Of a stretch of 64,000 nt of DNA, positions 1 through 12,270 are shown piece by piece. The position numbers and the translations under genes were made by a program. The notes below the pieces were generated by a model, which had not been told where the DNA came from, ran no database searches, and worked only from the letters and a program-made list of their open reading frames with translations. This DNA is from Plecoglossus altivelis. Taxonomy: Eukaryota > Chordata > Actinopteri > Osmeriformes > Plecoglossidae. Positions within the stretch are counted from its first letter, which is position 1, and every line of letters starts with the position of its first letter. The stretch covers positions 7,219,895 through 7,283,894 of the forward strand of contig BROE01000011.1 of assembly GCA_036571765.1 (NCBI GenBank), written 5' to 3'.

Positions 1-942
1 TGTGTGTGTGTGTACGTGGGAGTGGGTAGGTGGGTGGGAAGTTGGGGGACGATATACACAGCAGCCACAGAATGAATACAGTGATATTTGCCCCAGAAAG
101 CTAGCACTTAACAATCTTCACTTATTTAGGAGGGCAAAGGTGGGGGTCTGCAGGGAGAGAGGGGGAGGAGGTGCGTGTGTACTGTGTGTGTGTTTGTTGG
201 AGTGTGTCCCCTGGTAATTAGCGAGAGTGGACGCAGAAGCCAAATAACTCAAGGTCAATAGGACAGGGCCAACAGGCATCTCATACATTATCAACAACTC
301 ACACACTCACTCATGCACACACACACACACACCTACACTCACAAAGTCCACCTCTTCCTTGAGCCGAACCCAGAAGTGATAGAGCGGCATGAGAGAAAAC
401 AAATGACACACCTCTTTATTTCAGCTCTACCTTCCTTCCATACTATCTTCCTCCACCCACCTTCCATCTTCTCTCCCTCTATCCACCCTCCCTGCAACCC
501 TCTTCCTATCTTACTGTCTTCCTCCATCCACCCTCCCTCCACCAGATCTTTCTGCTTCCCACTTGGAGCAGATTTCAAAACCCCTCTTCACTGTGTCCAG
601 GAGATGTGCATTACTGCATGAAGGTGTGCGCGTGTATTGGCTCCGATAAGCAATTGTTAGACCCCCTAGTAAATGTGCTCCATGTTTGTTTTTTTCCAAA
701 GTCTTGTGAAATACAAATGAGGATATCATTTGCTGAAAACGCTCGCACACAACAGAAAGAGAGAAGAGAACATACACTGCCACACATGCAGGGACACGCA
801 AGCACACACACGTAAGCACACACACTTACACACATCCATCTCTTCTCTTGCAGCCCATAGTCCCTTCTTGAGTCTCTTGTGTATTAATCTGTGATTCTAA
901 AGATGTGATTTTATGGCTCTGTTCATGAAATATTCATGGCAG

Positions 943-945
<3 letters not shown>

Positions 946-1013
<68 letters not shown>

Positions 1014-1033
1014 ACACACACACACACACACAC
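946..1033. repeat. (TG)n-(CA)n inverted microsatellite
   Basis: A TG run of about 30 bases is followed by a GCGCGT centre and then a CA run of about 53 bases with one interruption. The two arms are mutually complementary, so this is a long near-perfect inverted repeat as well as a microsatellite. Confidence 0.95.
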
Positions 1034-1127
1034 TAGTCCTGCTGGGCCTGATCACCAGGTAGAATGAATACTATTACCACATGTTTCACACATGAGCAAA
1101 GCCATCCTAGCTATTTAATGCAGATCG

Positions 1128-1144
1128 CCTCTCTCTCTCTCTCT

Positions 1145-1183
<39 letters not shown>

Positions 1184-1332
1184 CCATCTCTATATCTTTC
1201 TGTTGCTCTCTGTACGTCTCATGTCCTCTCTCCATTTGTTTTTATTACCTCTATCGCTCTTTTCTTTCTCTCTCCCTCTCGCTGTCTGTCTGTCTGTCTG
1301 TTTCTCTCTCTCTCTGTCTTGCTTTCTCTGTC
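1128..1332. repeat. (CT)n-rich pyrimidine tract
   Basis: A dense CT run to about 1180, then mixed CT sequence with TCTG repeats near 1283-1320. It produces an artefactual 119-codon open frame. Confidence 0.9.
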
Positions 1333-1550
1333 TCAAATACATCTGTGTTGTCAACAATTCTGTCAGTCCTTCATAGCCCAAAGGAGCCACTGTGCTCTGA
1401 TTGGTCATTTGATGCTAATCTGAAGGGAGGGGGCCAAGGGCTGTGTGTGTGTATCAGTGTGTGTATTTGTGGGGGAGATTTACCTTACCTACCTTGTATT
1501 CCAGGCAACTCCCATGTCCCCAGTCTGCAACTAATGGGGCCGGCTGATAT

Positions 1551-1672
1551 TTGTGTGTCTTTGTACATCTGTGTGTGTCTTTGTACATCTGTGTGTGTCT
1601 TTGTACATCTCTGTGTGTGTTGTTGTACGTCTGTGTGTGTCTTTGTACGTCTGTGTGTGTAGTGCCTTTGTA
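1551..1672. repeat. 20-bp minisatellite
   Basis: Tandem copies of about 20 bp (TGTGTGTCTTTGTACATCTG), the later copies diverged to GTACGTC. About five to six units. Confidence 0.9.
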
Positions 1673-2160
1673 TGTGTGTTTTCTGGAGGATCAAGGTAAT
1701 GATACAGTTTGTCACGCGTGGATGCTGTGTCACCTGTAACTCGGATCACCCAGGGCGATGGTGAGAGAGGTCAGCTCAGGGGTCAGTGTCATCAAGCAGA
1801 ACACCCTCCCTGAGATTCTTCACCACATCAGTGAACCGCCGTCCCCTTCTCCCGGCCCGGCCCCCTGGGGCAAGCTTGGAGATTGAAACAGGCTCAGGGG
1901 TATTGAGATGAACGAGAGCCTTTTAGTTTCTCATTTACACATCAATTACCTGTTGATATTTCTAACATTGTCGTTATTCACAGTTCAGCAATTGCCAACC
2001 GAACTCCCCCACCCTCTCAACGCCCCTCCCCCTAAATCCTAAATCCTTTTGTTTCTCTGTGTTTGCACATGCATGCTTGACGACGTGTTCAAAAGGCATA
2101 ACTGCTTGTGATGTGGACTTGGTTTATGTGTTCCTGGCTGTGATGTCTGTATGCATGTAT

Positions 2161-2171
2161 GTATGCGTGTG

Positions 2172-2213
<42 letters not shown>

Positions 2214-2230
2214 GGGGGGGGGGCGGGGGG
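2161..2230. repeat. (TG)n tract joined to a poly-G run
   Basis: About 50 bases of TG/CG alternation run directly into a G run interrupted by one C. Confidence 0.95.
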
Positions 2231-3295
2231 TTCTGCAGAGACATCATCCCTTTTCCCAGCCAGACACCACATTATCAGTTCCCCACATTTCAGCAGTCAT
2301 TTCCATGTTCTTGTCATACTGCTCCACTTCCTGTATATTCAGTATTACCAGTCCTCCAATCCCCTGGGCCTAGCCCGGTTACAGAGACCAGCTACAGATA
2401 AGCAGTATGAAATGGGCTTTACTGTAATAGAAACCCACTTGGTGAGCGTGGTTAGTTATGCTGACTGAAGTACCATATTACTTACACACACTACCACGGC
2501 TGGTAAATTAGCCTGAGAGCTATCAGGTCAAGTTAGACTTTACAGGGTGAGTAGGGACACTGTGTGTTCCCTGGATTCAAAGATAGAATCTCTGTTTGCG
2601 TCCTCTTTCATTTTTTATGACTGACAAAAATAAAAAACATTCTCTCCACTTCACTGTCACCATGGCAGTCAACATCCAAAATCACCAACCATCCAATCGA
2701 GAGTCACAATGAACCTTTCTATTGGGTGTTGCTTCCAGTGAGGGAAGGCGTATGACAGATGTTACCGTTGGCAATAATCCGCCACTCCCCCCCTCCCCCG
2801 CTACAACCAGGGTCTACAACTCTGCCAGTCACATGTACTGACACACTGTGAACGGAGAAGGAATATGCAGACCAATATCCAAACCTTCTCCAATATCCAA
2901 TCTTATTCCGCAGCCTTATACGTGCCCAGTTGATATTGTTTGTTCCAGATTGACAAACGAAACATCTGTCTCCAGTGAGAGCTCGCTTCTGATTGGAGTC
3001 TCCTGCCCCACCACGATGTGTTCTGCTCTGTCTTGAAATAAAGATCGCGTCACAGAGAAACCTCGACAGATGCAGTGTGTGACTGAGGAAATGGAGATGA
3101 TAGCTGGCAGGAGAAATGCCAGTTTTGCAACAGTTTGAGCTTTCTCTTTCTCCAGCGTTCGGCTAATCAGAGAGGGAGGCGCAGAGAGCTGTTTTTTGTC
3201 CTTTGATCTTGGGAGAGATAACACAGACAGCGAATAATTAGTATGACATGAAAGCAAAGTGCTATCACCCACATCTCCCCAAGGTTTTCCTAAAA

Positions 3296-3545
3296 ATCAG
3301 AGAGACAGAGAGAGAGAGAGAGACAGCGAGAGACAGCGAGAGACAGAGAGAGACAGAGAGAGACAGAGAGAGACAGAGAGAGACAGAGAGAGACAGAGAG
3401 ACAGAGAGGAGAGACAGAGAGAGACAGAGAGAGACAGAGAGAGACACGAAGAGAGGACAGAGAGAGAACAGAGAGAGAGCAACGAGAGAGAGACAGAGAG
3501 AGACAGAGAGAGACAGAGAGAGAGACAGAAGGACAGACAGACGAT
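3296..3545. repeat. (GAGACA)n-type purine-rich repeat
   Basis: About 250 bases of GAGAGACAGA-type units on the plus strand. Open in several frames on both strands because the units lack stop codons; none of these frames is a gene. Confidence 0.95.
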
Positions 3546-4596
3546 ATCTAAGAGAAGGAGAGCTGCCAACACACCCTGTGCAGCATAGTTCTTTCAAAAG
3601 TATAGTTCACCTTCTAGCACCTGAAAGGCAAATCTTTGACATTGTTGAGCTCCTTTCAGGTCCTGAACAAACTGCCAGGGAGAGACAGCGAGAATTGTCT
3701 TTCCTTCTATTCCTTTGGTGAAAGAGAATACACAGACATTGTCTGGGCCCAGTCAGGTCTGGGCATCTCTGACAAGCTTGAAAATGTGAAACGTATTTTT
3801 CCGAAATGTGAGTTTTTTCGCTGCTAAAAGAAACAGACATCATGACTTCCGTCAGAAAAGACTGTTGCGAGAGCGTTCGATTTGCCCCTGAACACGCACT
3901 CTTCTTCTGGCCTGACACACCAACGAGAGTGTGGACAGAGTGATGCCTATAAGACAAGGTCTGTACTGTATATCTAGCAGTGGAGGTTCAGCAGTCTGTC
4001 CTTGTCTCTGCCCATCTGTTTTATATCATGTCAGGTCTGTGTGGAGTATACGTTTGGACCACAACCAGCAAATGTGGACTCAAAAAACTTTCTTCCAAAA
4101 CTAAAACATAACTGAGGTGGAACTTTCTGTATGCCAGAAATGCCTGCCCTGCCTGTGAACCCTTAAAAAGCTTAAATCCCATATCTGTACCATGGAGAAA
4201 GGGAAGAAGGGAGGGATAGAGGGAGGGAACGAGAGGGAACCAAGAAAATGTAGGAGGCGGGGGAGAAAATGCTTGGAAACGGAGGCGAGGCAGGAGGGAG
4301 GAAGGGGGTGCAGTGTAGAGTTTGTGCAAGGGAAATAAGCTTGTATTGCTTGAAATCTCTCTGGATGTGTTCGAGAGGCAGTGTAAGCAAGCAAATGATA
4401 GAAGTACATTAAAGGCACAGTCTGCCGTGTGCCTTATGTGCTGTGGAGGATGGCACTGTACTCCAGAGGAAAAGACGCACACATTTGTGAGCTTTCTGTA
4501 TTTTAGGGAAACATTGGTTTTGAGGTTTGAGCACACCCCTGTGCTTTTAGGAGGGTACAAGAGAATGAGCAATGCAAACATCTTTAGCAGGCAGGC

Positions 4597-4737
4597 TAGG
4601 ACTGTGGGGGGCTAGGACTGTGGGGGGCTAGGACTGTGGGGTCTAGGACTGTGGGGGGCTAGGACTGGGGGGCTAGGACTGGGGGGGTCTAGGACTGTGG
4701 GGGGCTAGGACTGGGGGGCTAGGACTGGGGGGCTAGG
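4597..4737. repeat. G-rich minisatellite (GGCTAGGACTG units)
   Basis: About nine copies of a CTAGGACTG(TG)GGGGG unit, alternately about 17 and 14 bp long. Each copy ends in a run of G. Confidence 0.95.
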
Positions 4738-4930
4738 GAGCAGCAGGATGGGAATAACAACCCTTTAGACTGGTATGAAGGAAAAAGAGAGAGAAACAGA
4801 GAGAGAGACTAACAGAAAGAGAGCTGGATGGAGATAGAAAGGTAGAGAGTGAGAGAGAGAGATCAAAAGAGGTGATTGAAATTGAGGGAGCAATCAAGAG
4901 AGCGATGGTATAGAGAAAGAAAGAGAGATA

Positions 4931-5017
4931 GAGGTGGATGGAGAGACGGTCTAGAGAGAGAGGTGGATGGAGAGACCCGCTAGAAAGAGAGGTGGATGGA
5001 GAGAGGGGCTGGAGAGA
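4931..5017. repeat. 29-bp minisatellite, three copies
   Basis: GAGGTGGATGG recurs at 4931, 4960 and 4989, exactly 29 bases apart, within a longer GA-rich stretch from about 4780. Confidence 0.9.
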
Positions 5018-5241
5018 TAGATGGCTTGATGAGCTGTTCCCTGGGTAGTAGAGCGCTCTGTTCTCTGTGTTAAATACAGATCATAGTTTAATCTAATGCT
5101 CCAGCCGCTTGCTGCGTTCCCTTGTCAGTTTTGTCAGCTAATTACAAAATCGCAACCTGTCTGACAAGCCCACCCCTCCTCTCTCACATCCTGCTCTCCA
5201 GCCTTTCTCCTTTAATTCTCTCTTCAATTAAGATGGGAGCA

Positions 5242-5348
5242 GCCCCAGCTCTGCCCCAGTCCTTGTCCTAGCCCCAGCTCTGCCCCAGTCCTTGTCCTAG
5301 CCCCAGCTCTGCCCTAGTCCTTGTTCTAGCCCCAGCTCTGCCCCAGGC
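5242..5348. repeat. 29-bp minisatellite, 3.7 copies
   Basis: Unit starting GCCCCAGCTCTGCC at 5242, 5271, 5300 and 5329, 29-base spacing with few substitutions. Confidence 0.95.
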
Positions 5349-6075
5349 CCAGCCTTATAACCCTTACCTACTCAGCCTTCACTGACCAGATATGATGTGT
5401 ACTAAGTAAACTCCTACAGAGTACATACAAAGAAAAGTGTATAAGTGGGAAAAAAGCTACCAGGTGTTTCACTCTGTTTGGTGGGTGGGAGACAGCTAAG
5501 GCAAAGTCAAAGAATCATGGAGAGAACACTGAAGAGATGTTGGGGCTTGTTCCCTTTTGAAGGTTGGTTTCTCTCTCCCAGGATAACCCTGGAGAACCGC
5601 CATAGAGGTGGGGCAAGATGGATGGATGCAGGTCCTCCCCTTCTCCTTCTCTCCATCTCTTCATCTCTGTCTCATCTTCTCCCTCTCATCTCTCATCCCC
5701 AGGCTCGCTCACTGACAAGGGAGTTGGAGGGAACTGGAGGTTTGGCTAGGTTGTCAGAAACGTCTCACTCTTTCTCCATTCCTTCTCTCTCCATTCCTTC
5801 TCTCTCTCCCCCCACTCCCTCTCCCCCACCCCTCTCCCCCACTTTCTGTCTCCTCCTTACCCCCAGGAGACGAGAAGAGTGTGTCTCAGAGCACAGGTAA
5901 GAGAGAACAGTTGCGTGGCAAAGATCGGGCGAGGAACAGACACCAGAAGCTCAAGGGAATGGGCCTCCTGCTGCTTCCCTCTGTCTCTGTCCTTCCACAT
6001 TCCTTACTCTCTCTCCTCCCTCCATTCATCACCCTAGCGCCTCCACACTCCGACCACGTCAGACACATGATATAG

Positions 6076-6180
6076 CCCTATCATGTTCACTCTCTCACTT
6101 GTGCACAACTTTGTACTGCACTTTGTTCAGCATTGATTGCCTTTAAAACACGCGTTGTAAAGAAATTGATTTGACTTGAC
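6076..6180 (+). mobile_element. Possible LINE 3' tail fragment
   Basis: The end of this stretch (attgatttgacttgacc, preceded by a ttgtaaagaa motif) resembles the TTGA-repeat tails that close many fish L2/CR1/Rex-like LINEs. Only a short 3' remnant is seen and no reverse transcriptase frame, so the family is uncertain. Confidence 0.35.
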
Positions 6181-7705
6181 CACCGCTGTTTAACATGAAT
6201 ACTCTCACTGTGGACCATACCACAGTAACAACCTCCTTAACTCTGCTCACCAACCTGCAACAGCAGCACAGGGAGAAGCTGTGGATAGCAGACAAAGGAG
6301 GGCTGTCAAATTCCCGGACCCCATAACACCTGGAACACAGGGTGTCAACAAACCATACCGACACTATCAGGAAACGGAACAAAACCAACCGCCACTCCGG
6401 ACCGCCTCCCACCACCCTCTGCCGCTATGCTGCCTGAGGAAGCAATTTAAGAAGGAAGAGGGAAAATGAACTGGAGCAGTAGGGGTAAGCACAGGCCCTT
6501 AGGGGGGAAGGCTATTATTTCTTTGAAATGGCAAATGCAGGCCTTTTAGTATGTATACAGACATATTGTCTGTTGGTTTGGACAATGCGTTGAATGTTCA
6601 AACGGCCACATGTACTGCCATGGTAGTCTCCCTAAACCAACACATCTCACCCAGATGAGTGTTGCTCCAGACTCCCCTTTTACCTCCATCACGTCATCCC
6701 ACGCCCATCAACATGGGGAGGAGGCCGTCACAACGAGGCAGTCAGTGTCTGTCTGTGGTGCTCACTTAGATGTGAAATTGTGTTTTTGAGCATGAGGATG
6801 ATGATGAGCTTGGATGTGTGCGCACGCACGGTATGTTCTGTTGGATGAATACGTCCACTCTGTCAGGGAAAACCTCCTCTTCCATCCTGTTGCTATCCTC
6901 CCAATCTCATACACACTCACAAACTCACACCCCAAAACACAAACACTTAGGCTTGTTTTACTATACTACTGAGCACTGACAACTCTTTCCCATTTAAAAT
7001 TCTGCTCTCCCTAACCATTAATAAGTACCACTAATTGTACCACTGAGTGCCCTTAAATCCCCTACACACAGGCAGACACACACACACACACACACACATA
7101 CACACACACAGAGCGAAGCCTTTGTTCAATTACTACCTCACAGACACACCCCTTCCATACTGCTTCCAGAGACCCTGGAACAAAGGCTGTTGCTCAGTGC
7201 ATGCCCCTTTTCATATCAGTGCCACTGCTTTATCACCCCACTCATCATCGAGTGGAGATAAGAACTCCTGCTGGAACTGGAGGACAGGCAACAACCCCAG
7301 TGAGAGAGCAGCGAGATAGAAAGAGATCCTTGGATTCCATCAGATTGACAGGGGGGATTGCAGATTAGGGATCTCAGATTAACGTGTTGGCATGGGATTT
7401 AGGATCCAGTGTCCTCCGGGGAACAGTTTAGTGCAGGTCTTCAAGGAGGTCTCCTCTAGGTTTTTGACCAACCCTTTTGGCTTCTACTCACTCTGGGACT
7501 GTGATAGGAGGAGGGGAAGGGGTTCGGAGATGGGGAGATCGGAGATGGGGAGGTTGAATAACTTGATTAGGATTTAGTGTCTCTCTGAAGAATGACACAA
7601 TTTCAACCGGATTAATCTGGATTTAATTCAATCTGGTTTGGCCAAGAATAGATCTTTGCTGTCCTGATGTTCCTTCGTAATCATAGCTGCACCTGGCAAG
7701 GGTAG

Positions 7706-7706
7706 T

Positions 7707-7762
<56 letters not shown>

Positions 7763-7803
7763 TGTAGTGTGTGTGGTGTAGTGTGTGTGTGGTGTAGTGT
7801 GTG
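7706..7803. repeat. (TG)n tract with GGTGTAGTGTGTG repeats
   Basis: About 52 bases of pure TG followed by three copies of a GGTGTAGTGTGTG unit. Further TG-rich sequence occurs at 7845-7945. Confidence 0.95.
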
Positions 7804-8724
7804 AATATGTGTGTGAGGTTCATTTCCAAAGGGGAGCGAGAGGGTCTATCTGTGTGGGAAGTGTGTTTTGTGCATGAAGTGTATGTTTGTGTGTGTTTGT
7901 TTGTGTATGTGTGTGTAAAGTGTATGTTTGTGTGTGTGTGTGCACGCGCATGGCCTGGTTGATGATGTTACACCTGACTCATCAGGTTGCTGTAGTTAGT
8001 ACAGTACACTGCTCTCTCCAACTGTCTTTTGCTCTACGTGTCCTTCATTCTTGCATATCAGTTTGCTCATCAGCATTTAATTTAACTTAGCAAGTGGACT
8101 CAAAATTCAAACTAAAGCAGTTTTCTGTCACTCAAAATTGCAGTTATTCATTGATCAAATTACCTACCATTTGTTGATTAGAGTACATCACTGTTTGTTC
8201 CCAGATATCGATTCAAATCCGTTGTTCAGGCCATGCACTTCCACTGATAACCAACCCTGATCATAACGCTGCATTCTCATATCCTGTCCAGATACACAGG
8301 CAGTACCCTGCCTATATTCAGATTTTGCAGATCACGTTGAAGTGAGACAAAGGTGGACAGACATTCAGCCATCTGGAAAGTTCCTCAGAGCAGTGCGGCG
8401 TTGTCGGAGCCTGTGGCAGAGCGCATCTTCTGAGGTATTCCAAGCGGCGGGTTACCCAGAGTTCATGGCCTCATCACTTCTCCAACGCACACCAGCATGA
8501 CCGTTGCGTGGATGTTTCCGGCCAGCCGGACGACAGACCCGTTGAATGCAACACTGAGGGGCTAGAATGCAGAGACGCCATGCAGGGGAGGGATACGTGA
8601 GGTTGGGGAGCATGATCGTGAAGTTTTATGTAAATCAAAGCAACAACTGATGTAAACAGTCGTTTGCTGTGGGGACTTGCATACATAACCTTCACTACTG
8701 CAGTTTCTGTTCAAGTTCATCATT

Positions 8725-8727
<3 letters not shown>

Positions 8728-8778
<51 letters not shown>

Positions 8779-8792
8779 GTCTCTCTCTCTCC
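8728..8792. repeat. (CT)n microsatellite
   Basis: About 64 bases of CT with a few G interruptions near its 3' end. Confidence 0.95.
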
Positions 8793-10283
8793 TGGGTCTA
8801 ACAGAGTGATAGTGCTGCTTGGTTGGCTAGGGGGCTCTCTAGAAGAACTGTCCTGATAAAAAGGACCAGCAGACAGGTGAAGAGGAAAATGAGAGGAGAG
8901 GAGGGAAGAAGAAAGGCGACTAACACAATGAATGTGTTGAAGTCAAATGTGTGTGTGTGTGTGTGTGTCCTCCAGAGACCTGACAGCCTGCCTGGCCCAT
9001 GCTGTCTCTAATACTTATTGACAGCTTTAATTGTGGCTCCAGTCACAAACAACAACAATCCATCCTTCTCTTCATTTCCCTCAATTAGTCGGGACTCCCT
9101 GCTGGCTGGGAGAAATGGAGGAGGAGAGCAGGAGGGAGGGATGGGAGGATAAGAGAGGGGAGCGGGAGGGATGCCTGCCTGCCTGTCATGGACCAGATGC
9201 TGTCTGTCTCCTCTCATTAGAGGTCAGGACATGGCATTATTGGGGCACACAGTTATGGCGGTGTGTTACATAACGGAGGTTTGAGGTGAAAACACTCAGG
9301 GCATGCTACATCAAAGCAGGAGATTGTCAGTGTCTCCTCCCTCGCCATCTGCATTCCCTTGTTTATCTTTCCCCTCTGCCCTTCTTGGGAGGGGATGTGC
9401 GCTCCCTCCCAGACGGTCACCCACCTCAGATACACCTTGTAAAGGAGTATCACTGGGTGACTCCTCAGTGTTCATGTTCCTCTGACTGGGTGAGATGACT
9501 GGCGGGTAGGGGGGGAACAAGGACATGTTCTTTCTGGTAGTCACTACTACTACCCTGCAGGAGTCCACCACTCTCCTGTAGCTCTAGTCCTTCACAAAGA
9601 ACAGGGGGGGAGGGGGCGAAGGGAGAGAGAGAGAGATAGGGAAATTCACAAGGGACATCTGAGAAACCGTTCTCCTGTTTTTCATAGCCGCTCTTTTCAA
9701 TTCAACTCCCCCTCCTCCCCTTCCCTCCCCTCCCTCGTTCTACCATCCCTCTGACTCACTTTGATGGTTTTTGAAAGGGAACGCAACATTCCCTCACATT
9801 TGAGGAGTTCTACTCTCTGAAGTAAGATTCCCTCCCCTCCCCCCCTTCCCCTTCCCCCTTTTTCTCTCATTGTCTGGGCCTCTCCCTCTGCTCTTACTGT
9901 CTCTTCTCAACTCCTTCCTTCCTTTTTCTCTTTGTGCTTCGTCTACTTCCTCTCTCCCCTCTCCTTCATCCCTGTTGGCTACCCTGTCTCCTCAGCGTAC
10001 ACTGACAGTGAGAGGGAAGAGAGAGTAAGCCGCAGGTAACCTGGTTAACACCTTCTTCCCTCTCTAAAGTGCGTCTGGCCTCAAGTCGACCTCTATCAGA
10101 GTAGCATCCTCTTACGAACGGGGCTAAGTCAGCCAGCGAGCTCGAGTTCTGTGGCACGTTGCCCACCCGCCCGGCACCAACTTGACCGTGCTCCTCTCCT
10201 CGAACCCGCTGCACAGCACACGGGGGAGATAGAGATAGCGGGGTGTGAAGGAGGGAGGGAAAGATTGAAGGAGGGAAGGCAGT

Positions 10284-10362
10284 GGTGTGTGTGTGTACGT
10301 GTGCCTGTGTGTGTATGTGTGTGTGTGCACGTGTGCCTGTGTGTGTATGTGTGTGTGTGGAG
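10284..10362. repeat. TG-rich minisatellite
   Basis: Two near-identical copies of a GTGTGCCTGTGTGTGTATGTGTGTGTG-like unit, imperfect TG sequence flanked by purine-rich DNA. Confidence 0.85.
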
Positions 10363-10440
10363 GGGGGGATGGACAAAAACAAGGTAACAAAAGGCTTGAA
10401 ATGAGCAGTTTAAGAGCTTAGCTGGCATTAGAGACGGCTA

Positions 10441-10860
10441 ATTTCCCTGCGAAACCGTCGCGTGCGCTTCTGCACTGACAGGAGCAGAGAGCTGTGCCCT
10501 CGCAACAACAAGACGTCTGTTTATTTCTTCATTTCTACTCCCTCAACTCATTTATTTGTTTAGTCCATCATCCCTGTGGTCTCCAAGGCATAGAAGATAA
10601 AACCCCCTAAGAAACTTTCAAGAAGTTGCCATTAGTTTTGTGGAACCTCGAGATCCGGAGCGCATTATTGACAAACTCGCTGTCGGGATGAAAGCCTCGC
10701 TTACAGAAACGATGATGACGGGCACGTCAAGGGAATGGATCTGTCCGCGCACGTCAACGCAGATCCTCTCTCTGGGTGGACGCTGCGTCGCTCTTCCCTG
10801 CTAATTACCAACCGTACGGCAGGCGCCAGGAGACTTAGCCAGATCGCTAGCTAACCTAAG
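10441..10860. promoter_or_regulatory. CpG-rich, repeat-free block (candidate regulatory element)
   Basis: By hand count roughly 25 CpGs lie in about 410 bases, near the number expected without CpG depletion, while neighbouring sequence is depleted. Dense groups include accgtcgcgtgcgc, ccgcgcacgtcaacgc and gacgctgcgtcgc. There is no convincing open frame with known similarity. It could be a CpG island of an unseen transcript or a distal regulatory element some 24 kb upstream of the EphA10 start. Function is inference. Confidence 0.35.
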
Positions 10861-11697
10861 GAGACACCTTCTGGCTGATCAAACCTACTTTTGTCAGTTA
10901 TCGGGTCTACAAAAAGGGCTATGATTGGTTTGAGAATATAGCGTTTCATGTCTTCCGTTTCGAGTTATTTTTGGGGTCCATGGAAGTGGGAAGATGTTCT
11001 TGTTTCCGGTCTTTCATGGAACGCAATCAAATGGGGAGTAAAATGGAAACGGATGAAGCGATAAATACTGAAATAGTGAGAGAAGGAGAGGGAGATATAA
11101 CCTGTGCGTGTGTGTGTGAGAGAGAGAGAGGTTATCTTAGAAGCATGAAACAAAGGTTATGGTAGGTCTACGCCTAAGAGCTATATCACTGCTCTCTCCT
11201 GGCCCCGCTTTTCTTCTCTCAAGGCTCACGGAGGATGAGGGAGCAGAGAGAGTTCACATGGAAGTCAAGAAAAAAAAGCGAGACAAAAGGAACAGAAAGA
11301 AATGGCGCCTGGACGGATGAGAACACTGTCTTTATTTATACCGCACCCCTGAGAGGGCTTAAGCCCTTATCCCTTCTTTTCTCTTTCTAAGTCTTTCTCT
11401 CTGTCTCCTCTGTAATTTTTTGGGGGGCGAAAGGAGCTTTTTTGTAACCTCTCCTCCCCGCTCTCCTCTCCTCCGTCTAATTCAGCCTGGAGCAAGACGG
11501 AGGGAGGGATCATACCAGAAACAAACGCAGAGGCTCAGCTTATTGGCATTACTGTGTATTCATCCAGGGAAGGAAAGAGGGACGGAGGTGGAAAGGGCTC
11601 AGCTTTTAGGCCTCCCATTAGCCCTTCAATCAGAGAGCCAGAGAAGGAGAGAGGGACAGCTCAAGTATAGTCATGTTATCTCTCATTCCAGTGACCC

Positions 11698-11786
11698 TTC
11701 TCTCTCGCTCTCTCACTCTCTCTGTCTCTCTGTCTCTCTGTCTCTCTGTCTCTCTGTCTCTCTCACTCTCACTCTCACTCTCACTA
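11698..11786. repeat. (CT)n tract with TCTCTCTG and CTCACT units
   Basis: Pyrimidine-rich tandem sequence; part of an artefactual 184-codon frame. Confidence 0.9.
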
Positions 11787-12185
11787 AGGCCATTCATCTG
11801 TTTTCCTACCTTGTCATAGTAAAATGTATCCCAACAAATCAGCTATTTCTACACCAGCCAAACACATGTTCTGATCTCTCTACTGTGGCCACAAACACTC
11901 CTAAAGGCTGTCAAGTTACAACCTGGCCACCTCTCACCAAGTGGAAAGCAAAATCTTTGTGTCAGCAACAGTAGCAGGTTGGCTAGCGAGTTGCATGGTC
12001 CTCTGCTTTGACCTTATAAGAGGCAGGTCTGAAGACACGCAGCGAAAAGGCATTTTCACCTAGCTGGCTAATAACCCCCAGAATTGCCTTAGCCCTGGTT
12101 ATGTTTTCATCTAGGCCTGTCAGATTTGCACTAATCCTATGGATGAGTCTAACTGCTGGAACAGAGGCGGCGATGTAGCATGGAA

Positions 12186-12270
12186 CTGTGTGTGCATATG
12201 TGTGTATGTGCGTGTGTGTGTATCCATGTATATGTGTGTGTGTGTGTGCGTGTACACACGTATGTGTGTT
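12186..12270. repeat. Imperfect (TG)n tract
   Basis: TG/TA/CG alternation of about 85 bases. Confidence 0.9.

Larger units (their letters stand above)
1..10440. other. Non-coding, microsatellite-rich upstream DNA
   Basis: No exon, RNA gene or conserved protein segment recognised. The stretch is a patchwork of moderately AT/GC-balanced unique sequence with repeats listed separately (TG/CA hairpin at 946, several minisatellites, GACAGA tract at 3296, LINE-like tail at 6076). Open frames here either coincide with repeats or are short and without recognisable motifs on either strand. Confidence 0.6.

Noticed and set aside
4021..4581. 186-codon minus-strand frame
   Set aside because: No domain recognised, no splice context or conserved motif, and overlapping frames of similar quality exist; likely chance.
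8205..8225. B-box-like motif (gattcaaatcc) suggesting a tRNA gene or tRNA-derived SINE
   Set aside because: No A box at the right distance and no cloverleaf can be drawn around it.
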